A DNA stretch of 64,000 nt from CAVQRB01 sp963715055 (lineage in GTDB: Bacteria > Pseudomonadota > Alphaproteobacteria > Rhodobacterales > Rhodobacteraceae): NCBI GenBank assembly GCA_963715055.1, contig CAVQRB010000002.1:532293-596292 (forward strand). Reading direction: 5' to 3'. A program made the position numbers and the translations under genes. This document shows, one piece after another, positions 26,536 through 35,379 of this stretch (positions are counted from its first letter, which is position 1; each line of letters starts with the position of its first letter). Below the pieces are notes generated by a model that worked only from the letters and a program-made list of their open reading frames with translations, ran no database searches and was not told where the DNA came from.

Positions 26536-27249
26536 ATGGAGAATGCAGGTTACACGACCCTGACCCGGCAGTCCGGGCTGCTGCGCGAGATGCGCGTTGT
26601 CGCCAACAACATCGCGAATACCGCTACTTCGGGATTTCGGCAGGAAGGCGTCGTCTTCTCGGAATATGTTAAGGCCATCGAGGGTGACACAAGCCTGTCA
26701 ATGGGCCAGGGGAACGCACGACACACCTCATTCGAGCAGGGGGCCCTGACGCAGACCGGCGGAACCTTCGATTTCGCAATCGAAGGCGACGGGTTCTTCC
26801 TGATCGAAACGCCTGACGGAGAGCGTTTGACACGCGCGGGCGACTTCACCCCGAACGCGGAAGGCGATCTGGTGACCCAGGATGGCTACCGGGTTCTCGA
26901 CGCCGGCGGCGCGCCCGTTTTCATTCCGCCGGGTGCTGCGGATCTCGCGGTATCGGCGGATGGCACCATCTCGACGGAAGGCAATCCGATCGGCCAGATC
27001 GGGATGGTTGCGCCAGTGAACGCGCAAGGAATGGTGCGAGAGGATGGCGTCCTGTTCCGGGCTGATGAAGGCTATGAGCCTGCAGAGGGGGCCCGCGTCC
27101 TGCAGCGTTTCATCGAGAGCTCCAACGTCGATCCCATTTTGCAATTGACCCGGATGATCGAAGTGCAGCGCGCCTATGAACTCGGCGCAAGTTTCCTCGA
27201 TGCCGAAGACGAACGGGTTCGCGCCGCCCTGCGCGCGATTTCGCAATGA
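26536..27249 (+). CDS. flgF: flagellar basal-body rod protein FlgF
   Basis: A 237-residue proximal rod protein. It starts MENAGYTTLTRQSGLLREMR with the rod motif VVANNIANTATSGFRQEGVV, continues with FDFAIEGDGFFLIETPDGER and LTRAGDFTPNAEGDLVTQDG, and ends NVDPILQLTRMIEVQRAYEL. The ATG at 26536 follows CGGAGGCTGACC two bases after the fliQ stop; a longer in-frame extension overlaps fliQ and is not real. Confidence 0.95.
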   Translation: MENAGYTTLTRQSGLLREMRVVANNIANTATSGFRQEGVVFSEYVKAIEGDTSLSMGQGNARHTSFEQGALTQTGGTFDFAIEGDGFFLIETPDGERLTRAGDFTPNAEGDLVTQDGYRVLDAGGAPVFIPPGAADLAVSADGTISTEGNPIGQIGMVAPVNAQGMVREDGVLFRADEGYEPAEGARVLQRFIESSNVDPILQLTRMIEVQRAYELGASFLDAEDERVRAALRAISQ

Positions 27250-27277
27250 CAGCTAGTCCTCACACAGGAGCAGACAC

Positions 27278-28063
27278 ATGCGTGCGTTGAAGATTGCGGC
27301 TACGGGAATGAGCGCCCAGCAGTTGCGGGTGGAGACCATTTCCAACAACCTGTCGAACATGAGCACGACCGGCTACAACGCCCGGCGAGCCGAGTTCGCG
27401 GACCTTCACTATCAGCAGATGACCCGACCCGGCACCATAAACGCCACGGATGGAACCGTCCTGCCGACGGGTGTCCAATTGGGTCTCGGCGTCAGACCTT
27501 CAGCGGTTTCGGTGCAGCTGCAACAAGGTGCCCTGTCCGCAACAGGCGGAGATCTCGATGTCGCGATCGAAGGCCTCGGATACCTGGAAGTGACCCTGCC
27601 CTCGGGTGGGACGGCCTACACAAGAGACGGCGGGTTGAAACGGACGGGAGACGGTCTGATCGTGACGTCGGACGGATTTCCAGTGGCACCCGAAATCGTG
27701 ATCCCCAGCGACGCCCGCAGTATTTCGATCAATCCGGAAGGCGAGGTCTACGCCTATTTCGCGGACGTCCCGGACGCGCAGCTGCTCGGGCAGTTCAACA
27801 TTGCAGGTTTCACCAATGCCAAGGGCCTCGAAGCGCTCGGCGGCAACCTTTTTGTCGAAACGGAGGCCTCCGGGCCGCCCTTGGTCTCGACACCGGGGGA
27901 AGACGGGCTGGGCACCCTGCGGCAAGGCTATCTCGAGGACAGCTCGGTTGATGCCGTGCGCGAGATTACCGAACTGATCGAAGCGCAACGGGGCTATGAA
28001 ATGAATGCCAAGGTCATTTCCGCCGCGGATCAGATGATGGGCGCGACGACGCAGATCCGATGA
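27278..28063 (+). CDS. flgG: flagellar basal-body rod protein FlgG
   Basis: A 261-residue distal rod protein, MRALKIAATGMSAQQLRVET followed by ISNNLSNMSTTGYNARRAEF and DLHYQQMTRPGT, which are highly conserved in FlgG. The central domain has DVAIEGLGYLEVTLPSGGTA and YTRDGGLKRTGDGLIVTSDG; the C-terminus is the rod motif EITELIEAQRGYEMNAKVIS. It overlaps flgA by four bases. Confidence 0.96.
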   Translation: MRALKIAATGMSAQQLRVETISNNLSNMSTTGYNARRAEFADLHYQQMTRPGTINATDGTVLPTGVQLGLGVRPSAVSVQLQQGALSATGGDLDVAIEGLGYLEVTLPSGGTAYTRDGGLKRTGDGLIVTSDGFPVAPEIVIPSDARSISINPEGEVYAYFADVPDAQLLGQFNIAGFTNAKGLEALGGNLFVETEASGPPLVSTPGEDGLGTLRQGYLEDSSVDAVREITELIEAQRGYEMNAKVISAADQMMGATTQIR

Positions 28064-28482
28064 AACGTTTTTTCGCACTCGCAATCGCCCTCGGCATATG
28101 TGGTCCGCTTCTGGCCGAAACAGTTGTGCCAACGCGCACAATCCGGGCAAATTCGATCATCACAGAAATTGACGTGAAGATCGTAGCGGGCGATGTGGCC
28201 AACGGATTCGCGTTGCCGGAGGACGTGGTCGGCCAGGAAGCGCGGAGCACGCTCTACGCAGGTCGTCCGATCCTGGTCGATAACATCGGCCCGCCGGCGC
28301 TGGTCACACGAAATCAGATCGTCCTGCTGGTCTTCGAAAGAAACGGTTTGTCGATCACGACTGAAGGCCGATCGCTGGAACGGGGTGGCGTGGGAGATCA
28401 GATCAGGATCATGAACCTGACATCACGGGCGACGCTTTTCGGGCAGGTCAATCCGGATAGAAGCGTCACGGTCAGAAATTAG
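28060..28482 (+). CDS. flgA: flagellar P-ring assembly chaperone FlgA
   Basis: A 140-residue FlgA with a Sec signal peptide (MKRFFALAIALGICGPLLA). The SAF-like domain is seen in RANSIITEIDVKIVAGDV, RSTLYAGRPILVDNIGPPAL, QIVLLVFERNGLSITTEGRS and the C-terminal GGVGDQIRIMNLTSRATLFG. This is the short alphaproteobacterial form. It is needed for P-ring (FlgI) assembly in the periplasm. Overlaps flgG by four bases. Confidence 0.92.
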   Translation: MKRFFALAIALGICGPLLAETVVPTRTIRANSIITEIDVKIVAGDVANGFALPEDVVGQEARSTLYAGRPILVDNIGPPALVTRNQIVLLVFERNGLSITTEGRSLERGGVGDQIRIMNLTSRATLFGQVNPDRSVTVRN

Positions 28483-28491
28483 GAAAAACAG

Positions 28492-29223
28492 ATGAAAATC
28501 AAACGAGGATTTATCCTGGCACTGCTTCTGGGTCTCGGCGCTTGCGCGAGGTTCGATCACGTCGGAAAAGCGCCCACCTTCACACCCACGACAGACTCGA
28601 ACGAACTTCGCGCCATGCTGTCGCCCGGCTTGCCGCTGTATCTTGACCGGCCCGGACCGACGGATGGGGCGTCGCTCTGGTCGGGAACGCGCCAGTCTCT
28701 CCTTGGCGATCGCAGGGCCATGCAGCAGGGCGACATCCTGACGGTGGTAATCGAAATCGATGAGGAAGCGGAGATCTCGAATGCGACGGATCGGTCGAGA
28801 TCTGGAAGCGAGAGCCTTGGTATACCAGACCTTTTCGGCCTTCCGCAACGTCTTGACGAAAGACTGCCCGATGGCGCCAGTTCAGCGGAGGCGGTCTCGA
28901 TCAATTCCAACAGCCGGTCCTCAGGCGACGGTTCGGTCAAGCGAAACGAAAAGCTGACATTGCGCGTGGCGGCAACAATCGTCGACGTTCTGCCGAACGG
29001 CGTTCTGTCGATTGCCGGCAACCAGGAACTTCGCGTCAATTTCGAAATGCGTGAACTTCTCGTCAGCGGATTTGTCAGACCGGCAGACATCTCGCGTCAA
29101 AATGAAATCACCTATGATAAAATCGCGAATGCGCGCGTTTCCTATGGCGGGAGAGGTCAGATCTCCGACGTCCAACAACCTCGCGTGGGCCAGCAAGTCC
29201 TCGACGCAATATTGCCGTTCTGA
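28492..29223 (+). CDS. flgH: flagellar L-ring lipoprotein FlgH
   Basis: A 243-residue FlgH with a lipoprotein signal (MKIKRGFILALLLGLGAC, lipobox LGAC). Typical blocks are SLWSGTRQSLLGDRRAMQQG, DILTVVIEIDEEAEISNATD, RNEKLTLRVAATIVDVLPNG, LSIAGNQELRVNFEMRELLV, SGFVRPADISRQNEITYDKI, and ARVSYGGRGQISDVQQPRVG. It forms the outer-membrane L ring. Nine bases separate it from flgA. Confidence 0.95.
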   Translation: MKIKRGFILALLLGLGACARFDHVGKAPTFTPTTDSNELRAMLSPGLPLYLDRPGPTDGASLWSGTRQSLLGDRRAMQQGDILTVVIEIDEEAEISNATDRSRSGSESLGIPDLFGLPQRLDERLPDGASSAEAVSINSNSRSSGDGSVKRNEKLTLRVAATIVDVLPNGVLSIAGNQELRVNFEMRELLVSGFVRPADISRQNEITYDKIANARVSYGGRGQISDVQQPRVGQQVLDAILPF

Positions 29224-29237
29224 AAGGGCGATCGCGC

Positions 29238-29744
29238 ATGAAGAAACTGCTTCCCATCGTGATGCTCCTGATCGGAATGGGCGCAGGTGTTGGTGCTGGG
29301 ATATTTCTTCGACCGACAGAGGCAGAGCACGTCGACAGTGCAGAAGACATTTCTCAGTCTCAGGAGACGCCTACGGACGAGCCCGACGCCGGCAAAGAAC
29401 CATCCTTGAGTTCAGAAGGAATGGAATATGTCAAGCTTTCCAACCAGTTTGTCGTTCCAATCGTCACACAGGAGCGGGTATCCTCGCTCGTGGTAATGAC
29501 CTTGAGCCTCGAAGTCACAGCAGGTACCGGACAAAATGTCTACGATGCAGAACCGAAGCTCCGGGATGTATTTCTCAGGGCTTTGTTCGACCATGCCGCA
29601 ATCAGGGGCTTTGACGGCGATTTCACCCGAACCAGCAACCTAGATATCATTCGCCGGAACCTTCGCGGTCTTGCTCAAGGGGTACTGGGTGACAGTGTCG
29701 TACAAGATGTTCTGATTTTTGAGATCGCGAGGCAGGACTATTAG
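29238..29744 (+). CDS. fliL: FliL-family flagellar basal-body-associated protein
   Basis: A 168-residue protein with one N-terminal membrane helix (KKLLPIVMLLIGMGAGVGAG), an acidic, low-complexity linker, and a periplasmic domain starting EYVKLSNQFVVPIVTQERVS with SLVVMTLSLEV and KLRDVFLRALFDHAAIRGFD. This is the FliL fold that surrounds the stator unit and stabilises motor function. It follows flgH by 14 bases and ends the operon as preserved; an IS element lies 97 bases downstream. Confidence 0.88.
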   Translation: MKKLLPIVMLLIGMGAGVGAGIFLRPTEAEHVDSAEDISQSQETPTDEPDAGKEPSLSSEGMEYVKLSNQFVVPIVTQERVSSLVVMTLSLEVTAGTGQNVYDAEPKLRDVFLRALFDHAAIRGFDGDFTRTSNLDIIRRNLRGLAQGVLGDSVVQDVLIFEIARQDY

Positions 29745-29841
29745 TGTGCGACGAAAGATAGGCGTTAGTCTCTGGCCCCATACTCATGGAACCGCCCCGG
29801 ACGGGATCGCCAGCCAAGTTGAGCAAACTTTGGCTGTGAAC

Positions 29842-31174
29842 TGGCGCCTTTTTCGACCGGACACTTGGGCATAGCCATGTAGGCTCAGGGATATGCCTGA
29901 GCACGTGCTTATGTCTGATATGGAAATCATCACTGATGGCGGCCGTCGTCGTCGCTGGAGCGCGGCCGAGAAGCTGCGCATTGTCGACGAAACGTTGGAC
30001 GACCGGGACAGCATTTCTGTGGTCGCACGACGTAATGGTGTGGCACCCAACCTATTGTATCGTTGGCGCAGGCTCATGCTGGAGGGGGGAAGTGTTGCCG
30101 TGTCAGAGGACGATGACGTCACCAGCAACAAGGTCGTCCGGCAGATGGAAGATCGCATCCGTGAACTCGAACGCCAGCTCGGCCGAAAAAACGCTGGCGG
30201 CCGAGATCCTGCGCGAGGCGCTGGACAAGTCACGGTCAAAAAAACAGATCTTGCACATACGGTCGCCTCTGAGGGAAGATTTCCAGTCAAGGTGGTGGCC
30301 GAAACCCTGGGTGTGGCCCGCTCGAACCTGATCGACCGGCTGAACGATAGGACGAAGCCGCGTCGGCGCTACCAAAAAGCGCAAGATGGTGAGGGGCGCA
30401 GGCCGAAGGCCAAAAGGCGCCCTGAACGTGGTGCCGTTGATCACGACGCTGGTGGGGGCCCGACCGACCTATGGCCACCGGCGGATTACGGCAATCCTGA
30501 ACCGGCAGCTGCGCTCGGAAGGGCTGGCGCCCGTCAATCACAAGAGGGTCTATCGCATCATGAAGGCCCACAACCTGCTTCTGGCGCGCAAATACACGGA
30601 GCGCCCGGAGCATGTTCACGACGGCAAGGTCATCGTCATGCGCTCGAACCTGCGCTGGTGTTCGGACGGATTTGAGTTCACCCGCTGGAACGGTGACATC
30701 GTCCGTGGCGCATTCATCATCGATACTCACGACCGCGAGATCATCGCTTGGCGCGCCGTGGTGAACGCCGGGATCAGCGGCTCCGACATTCGCGACATCA
30801 TGCACGAGGCCGTGGAACGCCGCTTTGGTGATCATCGTGTGCCGTCGGTCATCGAGATGCTGTCCGACAACGGCTCGCCTTATATCGCGAAGGACACGCA
30901 GATCTTGGACCGCCAGTTGGGCCTGAAGCCCTGCTTCACGCCGGTTCAGAGTCCACAAAGCAATGGCATCTCAGCAGCCTTTGTTAAGACGCTGAAGCGC
31001 GATTACGTCCAGGTGACGCCGTTAGCAGACGCTCAGACAGTTCTTGGATTGATCGGCGCGTGGATCGAGGACTGCAATGACAACCACCCGCACTCCGGGC
31101 CAAAAATGCGCTCGCCACGCGAGTTCATCGCAGCTCAAACCGAAACCGCCTGAGTGTCCGGTGAAACGGGCGCA
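29842..31174 (+). mobile_element. IS3-family insertion sequence, IS2 type
   Basis: An element of about 1,333 bp, close to the usual length of IS2-type elements. Terminal inverted repeats are recognisable: left TGGCGCC...ACCGGACACT from 29842 and right AGTGTCCGGT...GGGCGCA ending 31174, with TG and CA at the outer ends. No matching target duplication is visible in the flanks. It lies directly downstream of the flagellar operon. Confidence 0.82.
29893..31153 (+). pseudogene. IS2-type transposase OrfA/OrfB, frameshifted
   Basis: OrfA starts MSDMEIITDGGRRRRWSAAE (ATG 29911, or 29893) with an HTH (ISVVARRNGVAPNLLYRWRR) and coiled-coil end (RQMEDRIRELERQLGRK). The frame leading to TLAAEILREALDKSRSKK follows. 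OrfB pieces are FPVKVVAETLGVARSNLIDR, then from 30420 VVPLITTLVGARPTYGHRRI, the D in GAFIIDTHDREIIAWR, the D in MLSDNGSPYIAKDTQ, and the E region SNGISAAFVKTLKRDYVQ, where the expected Glu of ISEAF reads Ala. A small palindromic insertion at about 30390-30425 breaks orfB. The element is inactive as read. Confidence 0.85.
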
Positions 31175-31485
31175 AGACCAGGCTGTGACCCTCCGGGTAC
31201 TTTTTTGTCCTCGGTCGCTCTCAAGACTGCTTGGGCCCGGGGATGCCTGCCAAGCCCGCGATCTACGCTTCTCTAAAAGGCTAGTGTTGCGGCGTAGTTT
31301 TGCCACACCCAAGCTTACCTGAAAGAACTCTAGAGACCTCCAGTTGACGCCATGGGCCTTGATCTCAATGCGGTCGACACCAGTCAGGACCTAACAGATC
31401 GTAAATTGCTCGCTCCATGGGTTAGAGACATGGAAGTTCTTTTCGCTCAAAACTCGGCTCGATACAGAATTTCACAGGAAGTCCC
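31175..31485. other. non-coding region
   Basis: About 310 bases between the IS2-type element and the DUF2793 gene with no recognised gene, repeat or terminator. A short frame at 31352-31552 overlaps the next gene start and looks like chance. Confidence 0.4.
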
Positions 31486-32562
31486 ATGGCCGACAACTCC
31501 CTCAGTCTCTCCTTGCCATTTATTCAGCCGAACCAGGCGCAGAAACATGTGACGCACAATGAAGCCCTGCGAATTCTCGACATCCTGACGCAACTCGCCG
31601 TCGAAGCGGACGATCTATCGGCGCCCCCGCCCATCCCTTCGGAAGGCCTCCGGCAAATCGTCGGCGACGGTGCCACCGGGGCATGGTCAGGGCGAGACGG
31701 GGATGTAGCACTTTATGAAAACGGCGCATGGCAGTTCTTCGTTCCCAAGGCCGGCTGGCGCGCCTATGTGATGACGCGCGAAGCGATGGTGGTTCACGAC
31801 GGAAACGAGTGGATTGATCTCGACAATGCAGAGCTGCAGGACATCGAGGCCTTCGGTCTGGGCATGACCGCACTGGCGGAGGCTCCTTTTTCCGCCAAAC
31901 TCAACGCCGCCTTCTGGACTGCGCTCTACCAGGGAGATGGGGGAACCGGCAGCCTCATCACCACGATGAACAAGGAAGAAAGCGCCGACGATCTCGGCCT
32001 GGTCCTGCAACAGGACTTTCGCGCCAAGGCGCTTTTGGGGTTGTTCGGCACCGATGATTTCAGGCTAGCGACCTCGACGGATGGGACGAATTTCAAAGAC
32101 GGGCTGATTGTACGGGCGAACACTGGCATCGTTGATCAGCCTGAGCTTCCAAGGTTCAAGGCCCACACGAACTTCGACAACTTCGCCTCGGCCGATACAT
32201 GGACCAGGATTGCCATCAACAGTTCCGATCTGAACGATCAGGGCTCATTCGATCCCGCTACGAATCTGTTTACCGCACCGGTTGCGGGAAGCTATCTCTT
32301 CGGCGCGACCGTGGTCTTCAAGGAGAATGCAACGGATCAGGTGAACATGTCTGCCCGTCTCGTCATCAACGGAACGGACATCATCGCAGGTTCCCGTGTC
32401 GAATTGACCGGGCCTCATGTCAGCGAACAGTCGACAGCCGCGCTGCAAACGCTCGTTGGTCTTGCGGTCGGCGATACCGTGGAGCTTCAAGGCAACATGC
32501 GGTCGAATGACGCCTATTTTCTGGCCGATGAAACCAGCTTTTGGGGGATGAAGATCGGCTAG
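31486..32562 (+). CDS. DUF2793 domain-containing (phage-tail-like) protein
   Basis: A 358-residue protein. The N-terminal domain starts with LSLPFIQPNQAQKHVTHNEALRIL in two parts, the hallmark of DUF2793, followed by GATGAWSGRDGDVALYENGA and WQFFVPKAGWRAYV. From about residue 220 a C1q/TNF-like beta-sandwich is likely: SFDPATNLFTAPVAGSYLFG, with FKENATDQVNMSARLVINGT. DUF2793 proteins occur in prophages and gene-transfer-agent-like loci of Rhodobacterales and are presumed to be tail or surface-binding proteins. No other phage gene is nearby, so it may be a stranded cargo gene. Confidence 0.8.
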   Translation: MADNSLSLSLPFIQPNQAQKHVTHNEALRILDILTQLAVEADDLSAPPPIPSEGLRQIVGDGATGAWSGRDGDVALYENGAWQFFVPKAGWRAYVMTREAMVVHDGNEWIDLDNAELQDIEAFGLGMTALAEAPFSAKLNAAFWTALYQGDGGTGSLITTMNKEESADDLGLVLQQDFRAKALLGLFGTDDFRLATSTDGTNFKDGLIVRANTGIVDQPELPRFKAHTNFDNFASADTWTRIAINSSDLNDQGSFDPATNLFTAPVAGSYLFGATVVFKENATDQVNMSARLVINGTDIIAGSRVELTGPHVSEQSTAALQTLVGLAVGDTVELQGNMRSNDAYFLADETSFWGMKIG

Positions 32563-32682
32563 CCGAAACCGCCTGACACGCCCCAAGAAAACCCCTTCCG
32601 GATGGGTAACCGAATTGGGCGCATTAACCTACAATCCGTCTCGTTCACGCCTTTGGTGGAAGTTTCCATGCACGCTTTTAGC

Positions 32683-33547
32683 AGTGCCCCGGGAGGTGGT
32701 GTAATTCCGACGGTAGCGCGGGCTGAGCGGAGCCTTGCGTAGCTCAGGCGAGGCCCGCGCGGGTTGCTGAGCGGCCACGGACGTTCTCCGGTAGGGTTTG
32801 GGTTGCACACCTGACCTACCGATCAAGGAGATCACCCATGTGGCAGTCAACACCGACGGGCGACGCGAGGTGCTGGGCATTGCCATCCAGCCCAGCGAGG
32901 CCGAGGTGTTCTGGGACGAATTCCTGCGGTCGCTTGCGGATCGCGGTCTGCGTGGGGTGAAACTGATCATAGCGGACGGACACAAGGGTCTGAAGGCTGC
33001 CGCCGCCAAAGTGCTGGGGGCTACGATTCAGCGCTGCCGTGTGCACTTCATGCGAAATGCGCTGGCCTGTGTCGGCAAAAAGGACCGGCCCCTTGTCACG
33101 GCCGCACTCAGGACCGCCTTTGACCAGGACACGCTGGCGGCCTCAAAGGAACACTGGGCTAAGCTGATTGAAGCCTTCCAAGCACGACACCCCAAGCTTG
33201 CTGAGCTGATGCTTCGCGCGGAGGATGACGTGCTGGCCTGCAAGACTTTCCCGCAATCCCACTGGCGGCAAATCCACTCGACCAACCCCTTGGAGCCATT
33301 GAACAAGGAGATCAAGCGTCGCACGAATGTCGTCGGCATTTTCCCAAACGAGCCAGCCATCAGACGCCTTGTCGGGGCGCTTATGCTGGAGCAGAACGAC
33401 GAATGGGCCGTGACACGCCGATACATGACACTGGAAACCGTGGCTGCCATCTGCGAGGATAACGCCATGGACCCGGCGAAAATCGCCGCCCTGTAAACTG
33501 GCTTAACACCCAGCCGGAGAACAATTTACACCATCTCCCGGGGCACT
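32683..33547 (+). mobile_element. IS256-family element with internal deletion, both ends kept
   Basis: The ends are inverted copies: AGTGCCCCGGGAGGTGGTG from 32683 and the complement of AGTGCCCCGGGAGATGGTG ending at 33547. The element is 865 bp where about 1.3 kb is usual; the first 40% of the transposase is missing. The leader with the start codon at about 32838 is joined directly to the middle of the gene. With intact ends it could be moved by a related transposase in trans. Confidence 0.82.
32837..33496 (+). pseudogene. IS256-family transposase, N-terminally deleted
   Basis: The frame reads THVAVNTDGRREVLGIAIQP, SEAEVFWDEFLRSLADRGLR, GVKLIIADGHKGLKAAAAKV (second catalytic Asp), CRVHFMRNALACVGKK, and STNPLEPLNKEIKRRTNVVG (catalytic Glu). 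The N-terminal HTH and first catalytic Asp are missing, so it is inactive. The remaining part has no frameshift, implying a fairly recent deletion. Confidence 0.88.
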
Positions 33548-34703
33548 ATCAAATAGGGACGCGCGGATTTCTCTGGAGCGCTATTCGCCAAGGCCTCACC
33601 ACGCTTCTCAAGTTGTCGAATGATTGCCTGTCTGCCCCCATCATCGGTTAACGCCTCAACTAGAGGTCGCAGGCCTTCGGCAATCTCGGGGCCCCAGAAC
33701 AGGACGCCGAGGCCGTGCTGGAAGGGAAAATTCAGAGATGGTTTGCCCGCAGAGACCTCAGCCCAGTATCGCCAGACGCCAAAATTCCTGTCGCGTACTT
33801 CAGTGTCGTGAAACAACACCACAGCTCGTTCTGAGAGAACTTGCAGGGGCCCTGGAAGCGGCCACCGGGGTAGCTGCCCATGCCGCATCCATTGGGCGGT
33901 TCCTGCGCAAGCTGGGATACACTTACAAAAAAAGTCGCTGGTCGCGACCGAACGTCTCCGCGCTCGCGTAAAGCATCTGCGGCACGATTGGTTCCAGCAC
34001 CGCATCCCTGCGATGCGTGCACATCCTGACCGGCTTGTGTTCATTGACGAAACTTCAGTCAAAACCAACCTGACCCGGCTGCGGGGGCGCAGCTTGCGCG
34101 GTCACCGCCTGGAAATGAGCGCGCCCTTTGGCGCATGGGGCACGCAAACGTTTATCGCAGGCCTGACTCATGACAGTCTGATCGCCCCTTGGGTCATCAA
34201 AGGGGCAATGAACGGAGAGGCTTTTGCCGCATATATCAGGGAGGTTCTTGTGCCAGAACTGAACCCCGGAACGGTTATCATCTGTGACAATCTCGCGACG
34301 CATCGGAACAAGATGGCAGCACAGGCACTGAAGAATGCAGGTTTAGGAACCAAGCTTTCGAAATCCATTTTCACGTCTTCATAAAAATGGCGACCATCGA
34401 CATGCAAAATGTCGACGGAACACATCCTCAACATCTTCCAATGCCTCTGCAAAGGTCTTGCGGACTAGTTTACTGAAGTCCTCGTACCTCTCATTCTCGT
34501 GGGCGACGGCATCAAAGACACTGCTGTCATACAGTCCGGCGTGTTCGTTTCCGCGCCAAGTATCCACGGCAACGCACTTGGTAGGCAGCGCATCGGAACG
34601 AACAATCTGACAAAAGCAGAAATAGGAAAGCCCATAATGTGTGCCCAATTCGACGTTACTGTCGGGCAAATTGTCGCTTGAAACCGCGATGTCCTGAGCT
34701 TTG
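33548..34703 (-). pseudogene. class I SAM-dependent methyltransferase gene interrupted by an IS630 fragment
   Basis: Minus-strand pieces on both sides of the IS630 fragment form one protein. The N-terminal part (34700 to about 34350) gives AVSSDNLPDSNVELGTHYGL, SYFCFCQIVRS, VAVDTWRGNEHAGLYDSSVF, KTFAEALEDVED and, after a one-base shift, SVDILHVDGRHFYEDVKMDF. The C-terminal part (about 33828 to 33548) gives AVVLFHDTEVRDRNFGVWRY, WAEVSAGKPSLNFPFQHGLG and VLFWGPEIAEGL. This resembles methyltransferase domains found with glycosyltransferases in polysaccharide loci. The 5' end is cut by an IS3 fragment and the 3' end by the IS256 element. Confidence 0.75.
33829..34345 (+). pseudogene. IS630-family transposase fragment
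   Basis: It starts LRELAGALEAATGVAAHAAS, IGRFLRKLGYTYKK, then after the A7G run at 33927-33934 continues in another frame as SLVATERLRARVKHLRHDWF, RLVFIDETSVKTNLTRLRGR (first catalytic Asp), LEMSAPFGAWGTQTFIAGLT, and GTVIICDNLATHRNKMAAQA (second Asp), stopping before the Glu region. Both ends are missing. IS630 elements are known to use A-run frameshifting, so the frame change itself may be native. Confidence 0.82.
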
Positions 34704-35217
34704 AGCTACCCCCCGAAATTCGGACACTGGCGTAGGCTACGATTTGCTGTCTGCTGGTCTTCAACACGAAGGAGATCAGAGATGTCGAAACGGAAGCCAC
34801 ATCATCCAGAGTTTAAGGCCAAGGTCGCGTCGGAAGGGTTGAAGGGCGAGGAGACGGTCAGTGAACTGGCCAGTCGGTTTGGCGTGCACCCCTGGAAGCA
34901 CAAGCGCGTTTACCAGATCTACTGCGAATTGGAATTAAACCTTCGGATCAAACCCCGGAAGCGATTGAAGCGTGACAAACCCGACGCGCTGTCGGCGCCG
35001 GAGGCACCCAACATGACCTGGTCGATGGTTTCCATGGCCGACAGACTGAGGGATGGCCGCCAGTTCCGGCTATTGAACGTGCTCGACGACTTCAATGGCA
35101 AAGGGCTGGGGATCGAAGTGTACTTTTCACTCCCCAACGAACGGGTCATCCGCAGCTTGGACAGGATCATCGAGTGGCGCGGAAAGCCCGGGACGATAAG
35201 GGTAGACAACGTCCTAT
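34704..35217 (+). mobile_element. IS3-family element remnant with internal and right-end deletions
   Basis: The left end CCCCCCGAAATTCGGACACT (34708) is an IS3-type terminus. An open frame from ATG 34782 begins as orfA (MSKRKPHHPEFKAKVASEGL, TVSELASRFGVHP) and continues without a break as orfB (KHKRVYQIYCELELNLRIKP, RKRLKRDKPDALSAPEAPNM, LNVLDDFNGKGLGIEVYFSL, IIEWRGKPGTIRVDN), so about 400 bases between them are deleted. Homology stops near 35217 just at the second catalytic Asp. The frame then runs on by chance to 35318. Confidence 0.8.
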
Positions 35218-35379
35218 GTCGGGAAAATCTGGCTGCTTGGGTCAGCAGATCATGGGACATTTGGCGCTCCGGATGCCCTGATACGGTTGCCCAGACGGGC
35301 TCTGCCGTCAAGAAATGATCTCTTCCATAGCAAACACAGGGTAGCTTGCTCGCAGGCGTAGGTCAGGTTCGCGACGAAG

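Noticed and set aside
34782..35318. A 178-codon gene of unknown function
   Set aside because: It is an orfA-orfB fusion made by deletion in an IS3 element, followed by a chance extension.
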